Shown here piece by piece: positions 26,001 to 39,250 of a stretch of 64,000 nucleotides of DNA. The DNA is from Acridotheres tristis (lineage: Eukaryota > Chordata > Aves > Passeriformes > Sturnidae): assembly GCA_037013685.1 (NCBI GenBank), contig CM072905.1, forward strand, positions 7,947,491-8,011,490, in the 5' to 3' direction. Both the position numbers and the translations under genes were made by a program. Position 1 is the first letter of the stretch, and each line of letters opens with the position of its first letter. A model generated the notes under the pieces. That model was given only the letters and a program-made list of their open reading frames with translations. It did no database searches and was not told the origin of the DNA.

Positions 26001-28034
26001 CACTTTAGGGGACTGTACTAATAAAATTTCACAGATTTCCTATCATAAAATCATGTTTGGGGTTCTATATCCTTCTTTGGATGCAGTTCCTAGCATTTGA
26101 AAGACATGAAAATGTAATTCTTGCCTTCAGAAAGGAGCAGCTGAGAATTTGAAGCCCAAAATGAAGACTGATCCCTTATTCAGCTAAACCCAATTAAATT
26201 AAAGTCGTGCTCTAGAGATAAAACAAACGAGTGTTTAAGTATGCATACAGATCTGCAGTGGGGAGGAGGAAGAAAATACACTGAACTAAAAACTGTATTT
26301 CAGATTTTTTAATACTTCCTTTTAAACCTAAGCATAACATTTCACATGCAAAAGTGTTTTTCTGAATGAGCTTCTCAATGCTGGCCTCTTTCCTGGAAGG
26401 TTTTTGTTTGGAACTCTGAGTTCATCTACCTGACAGTCAAACCTGGAGAGTCAGAAGCAAACTCTTCATTTCTGATTCAACATCGAATCTGAAGCAAACT
26501 CTTCATTAATTCAGTTTAAGCTGAACAGATTTTTTTATGTCTCCAGTGCCATCGTGCATTAATATGAAAAACAGGATTTAAATTATTCAGAAACGTGAAG
26601 AAAGCAGTTCCAGCATTTATAGACCTTCTCCTATTCAGGTTCTTCAGGGAAATCTCCTAAAGAAAAGCAGACTAAAACCTGATGGGGACCGAGCAGTCAT
26701 TTCCCTGCAGATAAGGTGAAGCCAAAGAAAAGCCAAAGTGAGTTCATTTGCTGAGCACAGTCTGCAGGACACCCCTTCAGTGAGCCCAGGGGAGCTCTTC
26801 CTGAGATTCCAGCACCACTCTGAGCAGGAAGGACAAGGCCAGAGGATCCATCCCATGTTTGCAGTGGGGTTGTTGTCCCAGTGACAGCCCTGGGCTGTCA
26901 CCATAGCAACTTTCACCAAGAACTCACAATGCACCCAAACGAACTCCCAGCTAAATTAACTTATTGCATGTCACCAGTGAGAAATGACTGTTCAGAGGTA
27001 ATTTTCTGTACTAATATGTAATAGAGTTAACTCTCTAAATTGAATTAAATTAATTAAATGCCACTCCCAGTAAATCAGATTCTATTACATGAATGTTAAA
27101 AGAAATTAAAGATGTTTTAATAAAGATTACTAATAATAACTTAATATTATTACTTCATTTTAATTCAAAAATTCTGCTCAGTTTATTTTAGACACATGTC
27201 TTCTCCTCACTAGGAAGGAATACCTAATTACTGCACATGCAGTACACACAGTTATTTCATAGAAATGGGCTTAGACTTAGCTAAAAGAAGTAACACCAGC
27301 ATTTTAAGAAGAAATACGGCTTGGTTTAATAAGTGACATCCTAAGATTCTTCCTCCCCTCACACTATGGGTAAATTGTACACTTTCAATGAGTGTGTTCA
27401 GTTATCAGAGAGTGAATTTCATTTCTGCTTTTTGTAGAAAACAATGAAAACATCTTGCAGAAGAAGCCAATTTCAAACAAAGAGGAAAAAGGAAAACACC
27501 ATGTCTGCCTAGGCAGGGTACAAAAATAACAGCCCTCTGATGGCTTTGCAGATCTATCTAACAATGCATTATTAAGTTTGTTTTTTAAAGTAGATTCTTG
27601 CACTTTGAAGGACAGACAGCTGGGAGGCAAATCTACAACGCTCCCAGTTTCTCATGTAAATAAAAAGTTAAATTTGCCAGCTGATGGTGTTTGTGCTGTC
27701 CCCATAACCCTGACTTTAACTCATAACACACCAGGACACTGTGGGGGCTATTTAAATACTCACTTCTCAGAATTCTGAACCACGTAATTCAGCTTTATCC
27801 ATTATTTATTTTTCAGGAAGAAGCTGTGTTTGTGCTGAGAAGGCAGCTGGTGACAGCAGAGGGAGCACACGGAGCTGTCACATCTGCCACCGGCCACAGG
27901 GTGACAATGACGTCAGCCCCAGCACCAGCTCAGCTCAACACTCACAGGAAAGGCAGCACTGCCACTAAAAGAATATGGTAAATAAAGATTAAAACATTCC
28001 CTGAATCTCCAGCAAATGTGAGTTAAGGCTGTAA

Positions 28035-28085
28035 CACCCCCGTGGGGTGGAACAAGATGAGCTTTAACATCCCACCTACATCCCA
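28035..28085 (+). repeat. Short CR1 3'-terminal remnant, plus orientation
   Basis: The stretch 'gtggggtggaacaagatgag' followed by 'ctttaacatcccacctacat' resembles the last 50 bp of avian CR1 (a GGATGATCTTTAAGGTCCC-like terminus). It is short and diverged. Confidence 0.4.
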
Positions 28086-28988
28086 GGTATCAGTAAAATG
28101 GGATTATGGACTTAGCTGTTCAATCTTACTATGCATCTAAGTTATTACCCACAGATTTTAAGTTAGAATTCTACTTTTTTTAAGTCTTAGTAGCCGTAAT
28201 AAGACACCAAATCACAAAGTCTTCCACAGATCTTTTCTGGAAGGAATAGCTGAACAACTGAGGAGGCTGAAGACAATCTCTCACCTGATTTCCCACAGTG
28301 ATCACTGGAAAAGATTAGAGATAACTATACAACAAAGGAAAAAAAATGAAATTATTACTCTTGGAAACTGGCAGGAAGATATGGAAGCTGTAGCAAGACA
28401 TGAATTATGATGGAGCCCGTGTCTGAAAGGTGGCACAGAACACATTATTTTCTTTCTATTTCATTCTGAAGACTTTCTCCTGATGAGAAAGGAAATGCTG
28501 GATGCTCACATGTACAGCTGGAAAGAACTGTCAGTGCAGGACAGGACACCCTGACACCCCCAGCACCTGCAGTCAGGGCTCTCATGGTTTGTCAATCAAG
28601 CCTAAATAACTGCAGTGGAAACTTTGGGGAAATTAAAGCAAGGAATATATTTAAATGTATACTTCAGGGGACTACCTGCAGGGGAAAAATGGGTAGTGAT
28701 TAAACAGGAGAAATGGGGAGTGACGAAGAAACTACAAATTTTCAAATCGAGGTCTTTACAGAATAAGGTATCTGAAACTTGGGAGTTTCTCATGGCAAGC
28801 TAAATTTAGGGACAGAAAAGTGAAAGAGAAGAATTAGCATTGCTCTTAACAGCCTGGATTACAGAGCGAGGCAATGGGCTGAGCCTGAAAGGCACAGAAA
28901 AGAAATCAGCCTTAGGTTTTACTTGCACACAGCAGCACGTTACTGTTTGAAATTAACTCAAAGCTACTTAATAACCCTCCAATCACAG

Positions 28989-29524
28989 TGTGCTGCTTTC
29001 GGCTGGGACAGAGTTAATTTTCTGACAGTAGCTGGTGTGGGGCTGTGGTTTGGATCTGTGCTGATAACCCAGGGTGTTTTCATCACTGCTGAGCACAGGC
29101 CTGCTCTGCTCCTCCAGCCAGGAGGCTGGGGGGACACAGGGAGCTGGCAGGGGACACAGCCAGGACAGCTGACCCCAGCTGACACCAGGGAATACTCCAC
29201 ACCAGATGGTGTCATGATCTCCACACAAAGCTGGGGGAGAAGGAGGAAAGATGGGGATGTTTGGAGTGATGGTGTTTGTCTTCCCCAGGCACTGCTCCGA
29301 GATGGAGCCCTGCTGTCAGGGATGGCTGAACACCTGCCTGCCATGGGAGGTGGGGAATCAACTCCCTGCTTTGCTTTGCCTCTGTGTGACTTTTGCTTTA
29401 CTTATTAAACTATTTTTATCTCAACCCACGTGTTTTCTCACTTTCACTCCTCCAATTCTCTCAGCATCCTGCCAGGGGGGAGTGAGCGAAGGGCTGAGCT
29501 CCTGTCTGGGGTTGAACCACAACA
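28989..29524 (+). mobile_element. Solo LTR of an avian endogenous retrovirus (ERVL-like)
   Basis: A 536-bp element begins TGTGCTGCTTTCGGCTGGGA and ends GGTTGAACCACAACA, so it has the TG...CA termini of an LTR. The 5-bp flanks are CACAG on the left and TACAG on the right, a target duplication with one change. Internal phrases typical of a common avian LTR family include 'ctggtgtggggctgtggttt', 'cagctgaccccagctgacac' and 'ctcaacccacgtgttttctc'. A polyadenylation-like TATTAAA lies near 29403. No gag, pol or env sequence flanks it, so it is a solo LTR left by recombination. It sits antisense in the host intron. The family is recalled from memory. The 5-bp duplication favours ERVL. Confidence 0.82.
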
Positions 29525-32500
29525 TACAGATACTGCATTTAAAAAATAATTCTGCATTAACTGGAAGGACTTCCAAACAAGAAAAACGTAAGTTACTACG
29601 GTTTGAAAAACAGCCTGAAAACAGTAGCACAAGGGAAAACTGGCCAGGCTGTTAAGGAAAAAACAGGAGACACAAAAAGGCCTCTGCAGTGGAAGGGAAG
29701 ATCAGCTCTCCTGGACCAAGCAGCCAGCAAAGAAGGGGCTTAAGTTATAGGAAAGACAGGCTGAATGTGAAAATGCCTTTCCAACAAAAATCAAAATATC
29801 TTTCAAGAACATCTATTGGTCCTGTCTGAGAGAGGGGAGAGGGTTAAATCTGAATCCTCTTTTGCTCCTCTAAAGGGATATACCTAGTCCTGTGACAGTA
29901 AGACCTCAAGGTGGCATTTGAATTTTCAACAGAGTTGAAGAATCATCAGTTCTCTAGGTTAGCAACTCATGTGATTCAACACATTTAGGAGGCTGTCCAG
30001 CCTCCTGAAGGTGAAAAGTCTGGCTGGCTCCACAAAAACTGATTAAAAAAGATAGCAACAGCAGCCAAATCAGAAATTATGCCTGAAACATTAAGAGCAT
30101 CTTGGAAACAGGAGGACAGGTCTTCAGGAGACTGTGATAAAACAGAGAACAGTTGTTAACATGAGAAGAGGCCAGCAGGAGTCTGAGTCACAGCAAGTTC
30201 AGCTGCTCCCATTGGGCAAGCAATAATGACAGTGGGTGCCAGCCAGGAGCGTTGGAGGCGTTCGTGGGGCTGTCAAACACAGGACAGCTGAGCATGAGCC
30301 ACTGCTGCCACCCCAGGATGCCTGCAGGGAAAATCACCTCCTCTCCAGATGCTAATGCACACTGCACTGCCTGAACCAGTTCAGGAAGAACCTGAAGGAT
30401 CAGGTGCACGATGCACACCTGAGCAGAAGCTTCAGAGCATTTACCAGAATGTGAGCTGGCTAAACAGACATTTTAAGTAGTCCTGTAGGATTTGTAAAGT
30501 ATGGGCTACCACCTTTAACAACTCAGGAAAAACATTAAAATAATCTAGCAAAACACAGGGAAGCCAAGGGTTCTCAGAGTAGAGGAATGTCAACACCAGA
30601 TAGTCAACAAGAAAACACAAGGTCCCTCAGGCCACACGCTTCACATACAGTGTAAAAGAATCAAAAACACGTTTTCATTCCCTTCCTTTTCCCCAGATAA
30701 CCCTCTCCAGCATTTGTATGGCAACTATTCCAGGAGCATGTACTAGTGTTACAGTTCAAAGTGGATTTCATCCTTCCAGAGGAAGGGATCAGGTAACCTT
30801 AGAAACCCGGCATGTATCTCAAAACAATCATTACCAAAGCGAGCTAATACATTTCCTGATGAACCTCTTCTCCAGCTCACAGTTTGCAGATCTTATCTAC
30901 ATTATATTTATATGCCTTACAAGCCTCCTCCAGGTAGCAAGATGATAATCTAATAATGGAAAGTGGTCAGCACACTGCAGATAAATCAAAGCTGATAGGT
31001 CATTTTTTCATGGGAAACTGTTAGCTGCCTTCTGCATGAAAACCTGCGTGAGCCAGGCCTCAAGACAGAGAAGAAATTGCCTTTGTGGATATGTTTCTTT
31101 AAAAGAAGAATAAAAGTGAACAAAAGACTTTAGTTCAGAATGTAAAGGGAGAAAGGAGCACCTGATGAACAGGTGAGCTGTGCTGTAGTCACTTCCAAGG
31201 AAACAAATGGCAGACTCTGCTGGGATGTGGGATGGCTGCTTGCTGCTATCAGCAGATACTAAAGTGGCATCTTACAAAGGAAATACTGGGCCATATATGC
31301 TCTGACGGAGAACAAATATCAGATATAATTTTATTTATAATTGGAAAACAGTTATTTTACAAGCAGACTGACAGAAAAATAGAGCATTTGCCAAAGCCTG
31401 AGCTGCTGCAATGCCAAAAGAGCAGCAGTTTGACCATTTCACAGCCCACATGCTCCACACGCTGCACTGGGGAACAGCAGCAGGGAGCAAAGCACTCACT
31501 GTGGGCAGATAAATACCTATAACCCAGCATGCAGTTTGACCATAACCAACACCATTACCATTGTGCAGCTGGGTAAAAATTTATCTTCTAAAATATCCAG
31601 TTGTCAACAAGTATTGGCAACGTTGCATTGGCAGTTTTGTTGCTGAGAAAGCAAACTGGGATTTATCTGAGAGCACTTCCCACCAAGGGCACCCTGACAA
31701 TTAGGCCTAGAGTAGAAAAGCCAAGCTGGTGTTACCCATTCTGTGCTTACTCTCTCTTCAAAGGCTTTTCTTGGAGAGAAAAAGTCCTAGGCTAGAAATG
31801 GCCAATGTAAATAGAAATCTGATGATGCACATGTTGTCCTGCTGCCTTCAAGCAGGACATCAACCCTTACAACAACCTAGAGCACTGGAAAAGTGCTTTT
31901 AACCAATTGTGTCTAGTGTTGGAAAGCTCTTATTTTTGTCTAATTCTAGAGCTAAATATTCACAGGTCAGGCTCTTGCCATCCTCAATCTGATAAACCCA
32001 TATAATTCTAACTGTATTTCTATGATGAGCTATTTCTCTTATACCTATTTCTATATGAGAATTATGCCTAAATTTGCACAACAGCAAACTGCAACAGACC
32101 ATCTCTAAGGAAAGTAAAAACTACCTGAGGAGAACTAGGAGTACCTATTTGAGCCCTTACCTACTTTTCCATTCCCAGATGAGCAATCTGCAAAGCTCAC
32201 AAGGCAAGCACTGACATGGAAGCACCTCTGAGGGGGCAGCTGTCCTGTAAATCCAACTCAAGCTTAGAGTACATTAGGAAGAATATATTTCATGTTACTC
32301 TTTTATTTTCAAATAACCCCAGAATTATATAGCTGTTTGTTTTTCTTTAAGAGATAAATGTTTTTCCCAAAAACCTGTACTAATTGCTTTGGTGTGGTGT
32401 TGTCTGAAAAGAGCATTTCTTTGAAAGCTGGGCAATCTGCAGCTTCCCAGGAGCTACAGAAGATTTAAACCTTCACAACTGCCAGTGCTTGCTTGCAGGG

Positions 32501-35500
32501 CTCAGGTGTCCTGGTGTGACAAACCCTCTCCTGCAAAAAGACACCAATTCTCAATGGAAATTTCTCTTGGACACCTTTGACTTGCAAACCAGCAAGACAC
32601 ACACAGAAAGAGCTACAAACCCAAATAAAATTTACCAAAGATTATTCATATATTTACTGTTTACCTTTTCTCCTTCACCTACAATGACAATGTTCAAGAT
32701 ACTCATAATATTTCTTGCACTTCTGAGAGCAAAAAGCCTATTAATACTGCCTGTCACAGTCACTCCACTTTAAAGAAATGCAGGTAGGAAACCAAAGTTG
32801 GGTTTTTTTCTAATATTTAACTCCAACTCTCCCAAGCTCATCCTTCTTGCTTTGTCTCCTTGACTATGCAAATTGCTCCTCCTGTCTGCTCCAATCTTTT
32901 TACATTTTCTGCTCCTATTCACCCAGTACTGGACTCACAAATTACCTCCATCCTCTATTCTGTGCAGGCTGTAAAATGGTAATTACTCCTCTATCAGAGA
33001 AGTGATATCTCAGTGGGTTTTATGAACAAATTCATGTTTGTTTAAAGATACTTATAATAGCAAAACACCCCCATGATAACGTTTATCAAAAAGAAAACAT
33101 TTTTGTGCTACAAAGCCTTAACGTATGGCCACAGGTTATCATTAAGTTATCAAGTGACTGCATATTAAGATCTAATTGAAGAACTTATTGCAGTGCTCCC
33201 CCTCCTTCTGCAATGATGATTTATGGCACATTTTGTCACCACAATGTGCAGCAGTTCAGTACAAACACAGCACTTAACTAACAAGATGACAGAGGCAGAT
33301 ATTCAAGCACAAGCTATAAATACTCAAATGAGTCAGAGGTTGTAAATCTGTTGTAAATCATACCTGATTTGTAGGCTGGAACACATTTTCTAATCTTATG
33401 GAAAAAGCCTCTGCTGGTTCCTACAAGGCTTTTCTTTTTAAAAAAGACTGTGTTACACACTGTTGCAATTCTACTTAAAATCCTGATGAGATTCTTTAAA
33501 AACTTTCATTTTCCCTTCTTTCCTATGGAATTACCATTAAACACCAGTAACATTTACCACAGCCAGAATTATCCACAAACTTCATTTCTATATGAGCAGA
33601 ATGGAGGTTACAGGAAGGTGATTCACACACACGTGAGCACAGGCAGAGAACATTCTAATAGCCCATTTGGGCAGGTAAGGAAAGAATCAATTTAAAATAT
33701 GCAATCATTTACATGGCTGATTTGGAGACAGGTATGCTGCTACTCCTGTCACCCCAAGAGAAATGCCAGAGCAGGGGATGGGATCTCAGGTATTTTCATC
33801 CATTCTTTCTTTCCTTTTAATCACCTTTCTAATAGAGTGGACCATGTTCCTCCAGGTAAAATATACAGCACTGCTTGTGGGATAACAGATAACCTGAAGG
33901 AAATATGCCAACATTTGTGACACCACAACAGCAACCACACACTGTTAAGTGTTCTCTGTTCAATCCCCCAAAATAAAATGTATGAGAGTGTAAACCTTGG
34001 CAGAATAATCTCCCAGGCTGCAGACGAGCTCCCTGACTCTGCGAGCTGCATATTAAAATCATCTCACACTGAGGAGTCCCAAGGCACACAGCCCAGACAG
34101 CCTGGGGGAGGGGACAGCTCCAGAGCACAGCACAGATGGAAGGGAATGGTGCTCAGCTCAGCAGCCACTGCACCACTGGAACAGAGGACAGGCAGTGCTG
34201 GACAGGCTGAATCAATCCCAGCATCACTGCAGCTTCTGCAATCCTGCTTCATCATCCCCCAGCAGTGAGCTGAAATTCCCATTTTTCCCTTGCAAAGCCC
34301 ACCCCTCCCTTCCTGGTCCCATGCCATGAACATGCCAGACAGACCTACAAGGATCATGGAGGTCCAAGAGGCACAGATTGACCATCTCTGCTTTACAGTA
34401 AAGGGATAAAAATATTTTCCAGCTAACATTACTAATAAAAATATTTACCATAGTACTTTCTATGTTAAGACCAACTGAGGTGTATAGAATTAGCTGTTTT
34501 TACTTCTGTGTTTGCAGGTTTAGCACTTACCTTTATTGCAGATAATGATATAGGGTTGGATGGATACTTTGCCTTTCAATTACCAGGGTGGATGTTTGAG
34601 TAGCAAACCACTTATGCTATTTTATATCAGCTTTAGACAAATGCATTCAGCTGAAGTGGGAGTGAAGCAGGCAAGGAACTGATCACCTGTGCTGACTAAA
34701 CCTGCAGCAGGATGGCTAGAAGAGAAGCAGGCAGCAAAACACACCCTGATAATGTTTATGACAAGCACAGACCCCTTAAAGCCCCTGTAGTTATTAAGTA
34801 ACAGCCATTCCCATACTAGTGACCCTTTACCACACAGAACAGAGCTCACAATTACAGCAGAATGTTTTCATTAGAAAAGCCTTTATACACAAAGTTTCTT
34901 GATCAAGTGCACATAAACTGCATATGTAAAATAAACACTAATAGCCTGTGCTCAATAGTCTCTCTCAAAAAATTACCATAAGAGAACAACAACTTGAATG
35001 TGCAATAAAAACCTGCTCATTTCCCACCTCATCTAATTCTGCAGTGCTTCTCTCCAGCTGAACAGGAAGACTACTTTCATTTGTTTTCAAGTAATTGAGA
35101 AACATTTCAGGTCTTTATCAGCTCTCCAATCTTTCTTCCTTTCACACATTCTCTAGAATTGTTGCCAACAGGGTATTTATAAAAGATCCAGCCTCACAAA
35201 AATACTCAGGCAAACAATGTTGCAGGAAAAAAAAATAGAAACTGAAGGAGCTGTTATGTAGAGAAGACTTAAAGCGTTGGATCATTGTTTAAACAGAAAA
35301 AATAATTTGTTTCGGTGGATGCAAGAGCTGTGTGAGGAGCATTTCCTAGCCCTGCACTCCAGCAGCAGCCACATACCTTCCCCTCAGGGTGGAAATGCAT
35401 GTTTGTTTTGGAAGGGGCTTGTGCTCCACATCACAAATGGAAACATTCAGCTGGGACTGAGGCCTCAGAGCAAGACTGAACTGACAACACACCACAAACA

Positions 35501-38346
35501 CACCCACAGGAAACCTCCTTCCTCTTACTTCTTTTCTCTTTCCTGAGGCCTCACCAGTGACTGAAGCTGCAGCAGCCCAGAGCAGCTCAGAGCTACACGT
35601 ACTAAACACATTAATGGCCAGGACAGCAACTCCACACCTCTGTGACAGCCAAATCCGTGAAAAACTGACTATTAACTAAAAATAATTAGACCTTGGACAC
35701 AGGTTTCTAGCACAGAAGAAACCAACCCAAAGGGCAAACCCTCTCCTCCCTCTCAAGCCCCACCACCTGGCCCTTCCTACCCACTTGAGCAAAGTGCCTT
35801 CTCCTCCACAAACCCTGCTGAGAGCAAACAAGGCCCTGTGCAAACACCCGGCCCCAGCCAGCTGAGAAACGCACGGAAAAACCCTGCCAGATCCCACCTG
35901 CACTTGTAGCATTTCTTCTTCTTCCCCACTAGGACCCAATGGTGCAAGCACCTCCTTGATAACCCAGTTGCAGAACTCAGTGACACACACATAAAATTAT
36001 GCCATTTTTCTAAAGTTACTACAAACAGCTCAATTAAGTCATATTTATAAAGATCTTACCTGCCAAAATCTACATTTTGCAAAATGTCCAATTCCAGTGC
36101 AGCTTTAATCTCTGATTTAATACTTCCTGCCCACTGGCATGCATTACCTGCTGCAGTCCATTCACTCGGTTCTACCCTGCCATCCTGTCATCACAACTAA
36201 TTTAATTGCTGTGTCCCAGATAGGAAATAAATTAACTGAATTCAATGATAATCCCTGTGTTGCCTTTTAGTTCTAGTAGCATGGGTCACTCAACCTTGAA
36301 AATGTATCCAAATAAAGCACTTGATGCAGGACTGCAATAAAGTTTACAGTCAACTGTGAATACTGTAGGAAAAAAAGTTCAGTCAATTTTTCCTCTCATT
36401 AATTTTATTTTAATATTTTCTTATTTTAAGAAATTCCTGCTGCCTTTCATGAGCTCATGCACATCCCTCCTAAAGATAAATGTAAGGAACTGCACTATAA
36501 AGTGGAAATAAAACATTTCCACAGAGCAACCTGAGTGGCTGCCAGACAAAGGAAATTCAAAGAAAGGTCACTTACAGGACTGTAAATAACCCCTGGCCCT
36601 TGCTCTGAGCATGAACAGGAGGTTTGGGTTCTTTTTGGGACAGGTTCCCCCTTCCAACCACAAAAAGCTGCATCATTGTTTCTGACAGACGAAAAAATAA
36701 ATGCCAAAGCTGCTTAACCACTAACATAACTATCCTTACTGGCTGCTGTCTTCTTCCTGATTCATGTTTTATAGCAGTAGAAGATGCTTAAACAAATGGA
36801 GAGTTAACCAAAAAAATCCAACACGATGCAGAGAAATGCAGCCCCTAAGTTTGAAAGAAACAAACTCACAAGCATACCTGAAAAACTGAAGTTATTAACT
36901 AGAAATTTAAACATGGCAGTTTCAAGCAATTAAAAGCAAAGCTGTCACAACAGAGACAGAAATAGTAACATCCCACAGAGGGAAAGCAGAAGGCTCTGTG
37001 TCTCACTAGTAACAGAAATGAAGAGCCACTGCATTAACACGTGAAAATGAATTTAGTTACCCTGACAGCAAAAACATCTGCTGCTCAACTGTGATATTAA
37101 AAAGTCATTATAATCCATTACAGAACAGTGAAACCTCTTCACACAGAAACGAACTGATACAGAGAACAAAACAAGCAATACTGTGAAAACAGAAATATTC
37201 CATTTAGATTCCATTTAGAAATTGCTCTCATGTATCTTAACTCCAAAGTTTTTTATGTACCAAAGTTTTGGTGGGACTCACATACCTCTGCTCCCTTCTC
37301 CTGAAATAAAATCCAGTGTTATAAATGACATGAGATCTCACAGTGCTACAGAATAAAAACTAGAACTTTCTGACCTCGCACTTTCTACATAGGAAAAACT
37401 TAGAAAGAAAAGGACAGAGTTTCAGTAAATTACTGTTACAGTATCTTCATCACACAGTTAGTACTTTATTTTTCTGAATTCATAGTACTGAGGTAATATT
37501 TAATTTCTGCTGTCTAAATCATAAGAAGTGTTTGAAACATAAGTTGTTTAGTCCACTCCTTATGTTAGGCTTGGGCTTTTCTCTAATTCTCAGTCTTTGG
37601 AACTCTGGGAAGCTCCATTTGCTTGTCTGTCACCTAATTACCCACCAATAAATGATAATGCATTTGAGCTGGTTCAGAACTGCTCAAATCAAAGGGCAGA
37701 TGACACAAAAAGATTTGTAAGCCATCAGCTGCAGAAGACAGACATTACCTTGCCTCCCTTCCTCACCCTTCTGAAAGGCACAGCTTCATTCCCTTTTCTC
37801 CTAGGGAACCTGGCAGGCCACTGCCCCCGAAGGGGAAGGCTTTCCTTACCTCTGCTGCTTCCTGACCCTGCTGCAAAGCAGCTCCACTCACTTCCCAGGC
37901 AGAAAAAAACCCACACAGAAAGAAAAACAGGCAATGGTGGCAGCGGGGGAAATAGTTTCTCCTAAGCTCCATGAATTGAGTTTACACATTCAATTGAGTT
38001 GAATTGTGCAAGGGGAAAGGGGCAATTACTTGTCTTTGAAACAGATAAATAACTACCAACAACTAAATGGAAAACTGCATCTGTCTTGACAAAAGAGATG
38101 ACACATGCTGTGTTATGGTTCACAGAAAATTAATCCATATATTCTTGTCAAAAGGCTGCTGGAGAATACCCAGCAAGATAAGCCAAAGCTTATGCTGAGA
38201 ATCCCAATAAAACTTTAGGAACATAACAATCCTAGTAAGATATACTCCTCTCATTAAACAGACACAATGAATAAAAAGTACAAGCACATTTTTAAACAAG
38301 CTTATAAAAATATCAAACATTTCACAAAGAATAAACATGAATTTAC

Positions 38347-38368
38347 CTTTGGTTTTTTGTTCAGCAGC
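38347..38368 (-). CDS. TNRC6C: TNRC6C-like 22-nt coding microexon (AAEQKTK)
   Basis: On the minus strand an excellent pyrimidine tract ending ttctctttcag precedes GCTGCTGAACAAAAAACCAA plus AG, followed by donor |gtaaat. It encodes Ala-Ala-Glu-Gln-Lys-Thr-Lys plus the first base of a Val codon. Paralogues carry the equivalent ATEQKIK-V (TNRC6A) and VTEQKTK-V (TNRC6B) between the Lys-rich block and the PE-IK-S block, so position and sequence both fit. It follows the 100-nt exon at phase 0 and leaves phase 1, matching the two-base start of the next exon. It is too short for ORF calling. Skipping it would shift the frame. Confidence 0.88.
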
Positions 38369-39150
38369 CTGAAAGAAGAGAAGAACAAAAAAAAATCAAC
38401 TACTTGTCAATACTGCAAATTATACTGAATAATTATAGGGCTGCAGGCCTAACTTTTTGCAGAAACTGCTTACATAAATCAGGCATTCATTTCATTTAAG
38501 GACTAGAGAATGTTAGTTTAACTCCATGTGATGGGAATGTGGGAATGGCAAACTCTGTCTGACTGAAGCCAGAAGCAGATGCCACAGAAGTGTAAAGAAT
38601 GACAAGAGGGTGCAGCAGCCCCATCCACCCTCTCCTGAGCACCCACACAGTCTGTGAACCCTTGAGCCCCCAGCAGAATTAACTTCTGTGACTTTGTCCA
38701 GCATCCCTGTGAATCCACCCACACTTACCAGCTTCCACAGAAGACCTGCTTATTTTTTAATCTGGCTATCTACCCTTTTTTTAATGATGTCTGATTTTTA
38801 TATCAGAAAAGACAGTGATCATTTCTTATTTCAAATTAAAACTAACTATGCAATCCAGAAAATGAGCCTGAGATCCCAGAGTGCCCCCAGCACCTGCTGG
38901 GGCTGATCCAGGTACTCCAGGCTGAGGAGTGGCCATGGGAAGCAGGTGTGGATGTGGAGCAGCCCCTTCCCAGCAGGGCATGGAGAGCAGGGGCAGTGCC
39001 AAGGCCCTGGCACAGCTGCCTGGGCAGGATTGTGTGACCAGGTAATGATCACCTGTGCCAGGCTCAGACCCAGAGGTGAAGCTGCAGCATCAGCACCCAC
39101 ACTCCCGTTCAGAAGTGAAGGGATCGACTGCAACACGAACATCAACAAAC
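38369..39150 (-). other. TNRC6C: Short intron (782 bp) between the Lys-rich exon and the microexon
   Basis: Bounded by donor AAAAAG|gtttgttgat on the right and the ttctctttcag| acceptor on the left. It contains unique sequence with a GC-richer middle at about 38870-39050, and no repeat I recognise. Confidence 0.8.
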
Positions 39151-39250
39151 CTTTTTCTGAGCACCTTCCTTCTTTTTCTTTTCTTCCTGCTTTTTCTTTT
39201 TCTTTTCTTCCATCAAATGTTCCTCTTCTTGTGTTTCTTGTTCTTTCTCC
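39151..39250 (-). CDS. TNRC6C: TNRC6C-like 100-nt coding exon, Lys/Glu-rich coiled-coil-like N-terminus
   Basis: On the minus strand, acceptor gtttttatcag| is followed by G GAG AAA GAA CAA and so on to AAA AAG|gtttgt. The translation is [20 protein letters not shown] then QEEKKKKEGAQKK (33 codons), preceded by one base completing a codon. The human TNRC6B N-terminus [20 protein letters not shown] aligns directly, and TNRC6A has [20 protein letters not shown], so identity as the conserved Lys-rich block is strong. In paralogues the preceding residues are Met-Arg, so an upstream exon ending ATGAG would supply the start (AG|G for Arg). Otherwise the internal ATG at codon 13 (HLMEE) could initiate. 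The block is highly charged and probably an extended helix. Its function is not well defined. Confidence 0.88.

Larger units (their letters stand above)
16167..38346 (-). other. TNRC6C: Intron between the 22-nt microexon and the 357-nt exon
   Basis: About 22 kb separate the donor after the microexon (AAAG|gtaaat) from the acceptor of the 357-nt exon. The phases agree: one base of a Val codon on one side, two on the other. Contents are old CR1 sequence, a solo LTR, microsatellites and two inverted repeats, with long unique AT-rich stretches between. I recognise no other exon. Open frames such as 16428-17084 (+, 218 codons) have no recognisable domain. Repeat-free tracts around 17.9-19.6, 26.0-27.8 and 30.5-38.3 kb hold nothing I can name. 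Confidence 0.8.
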
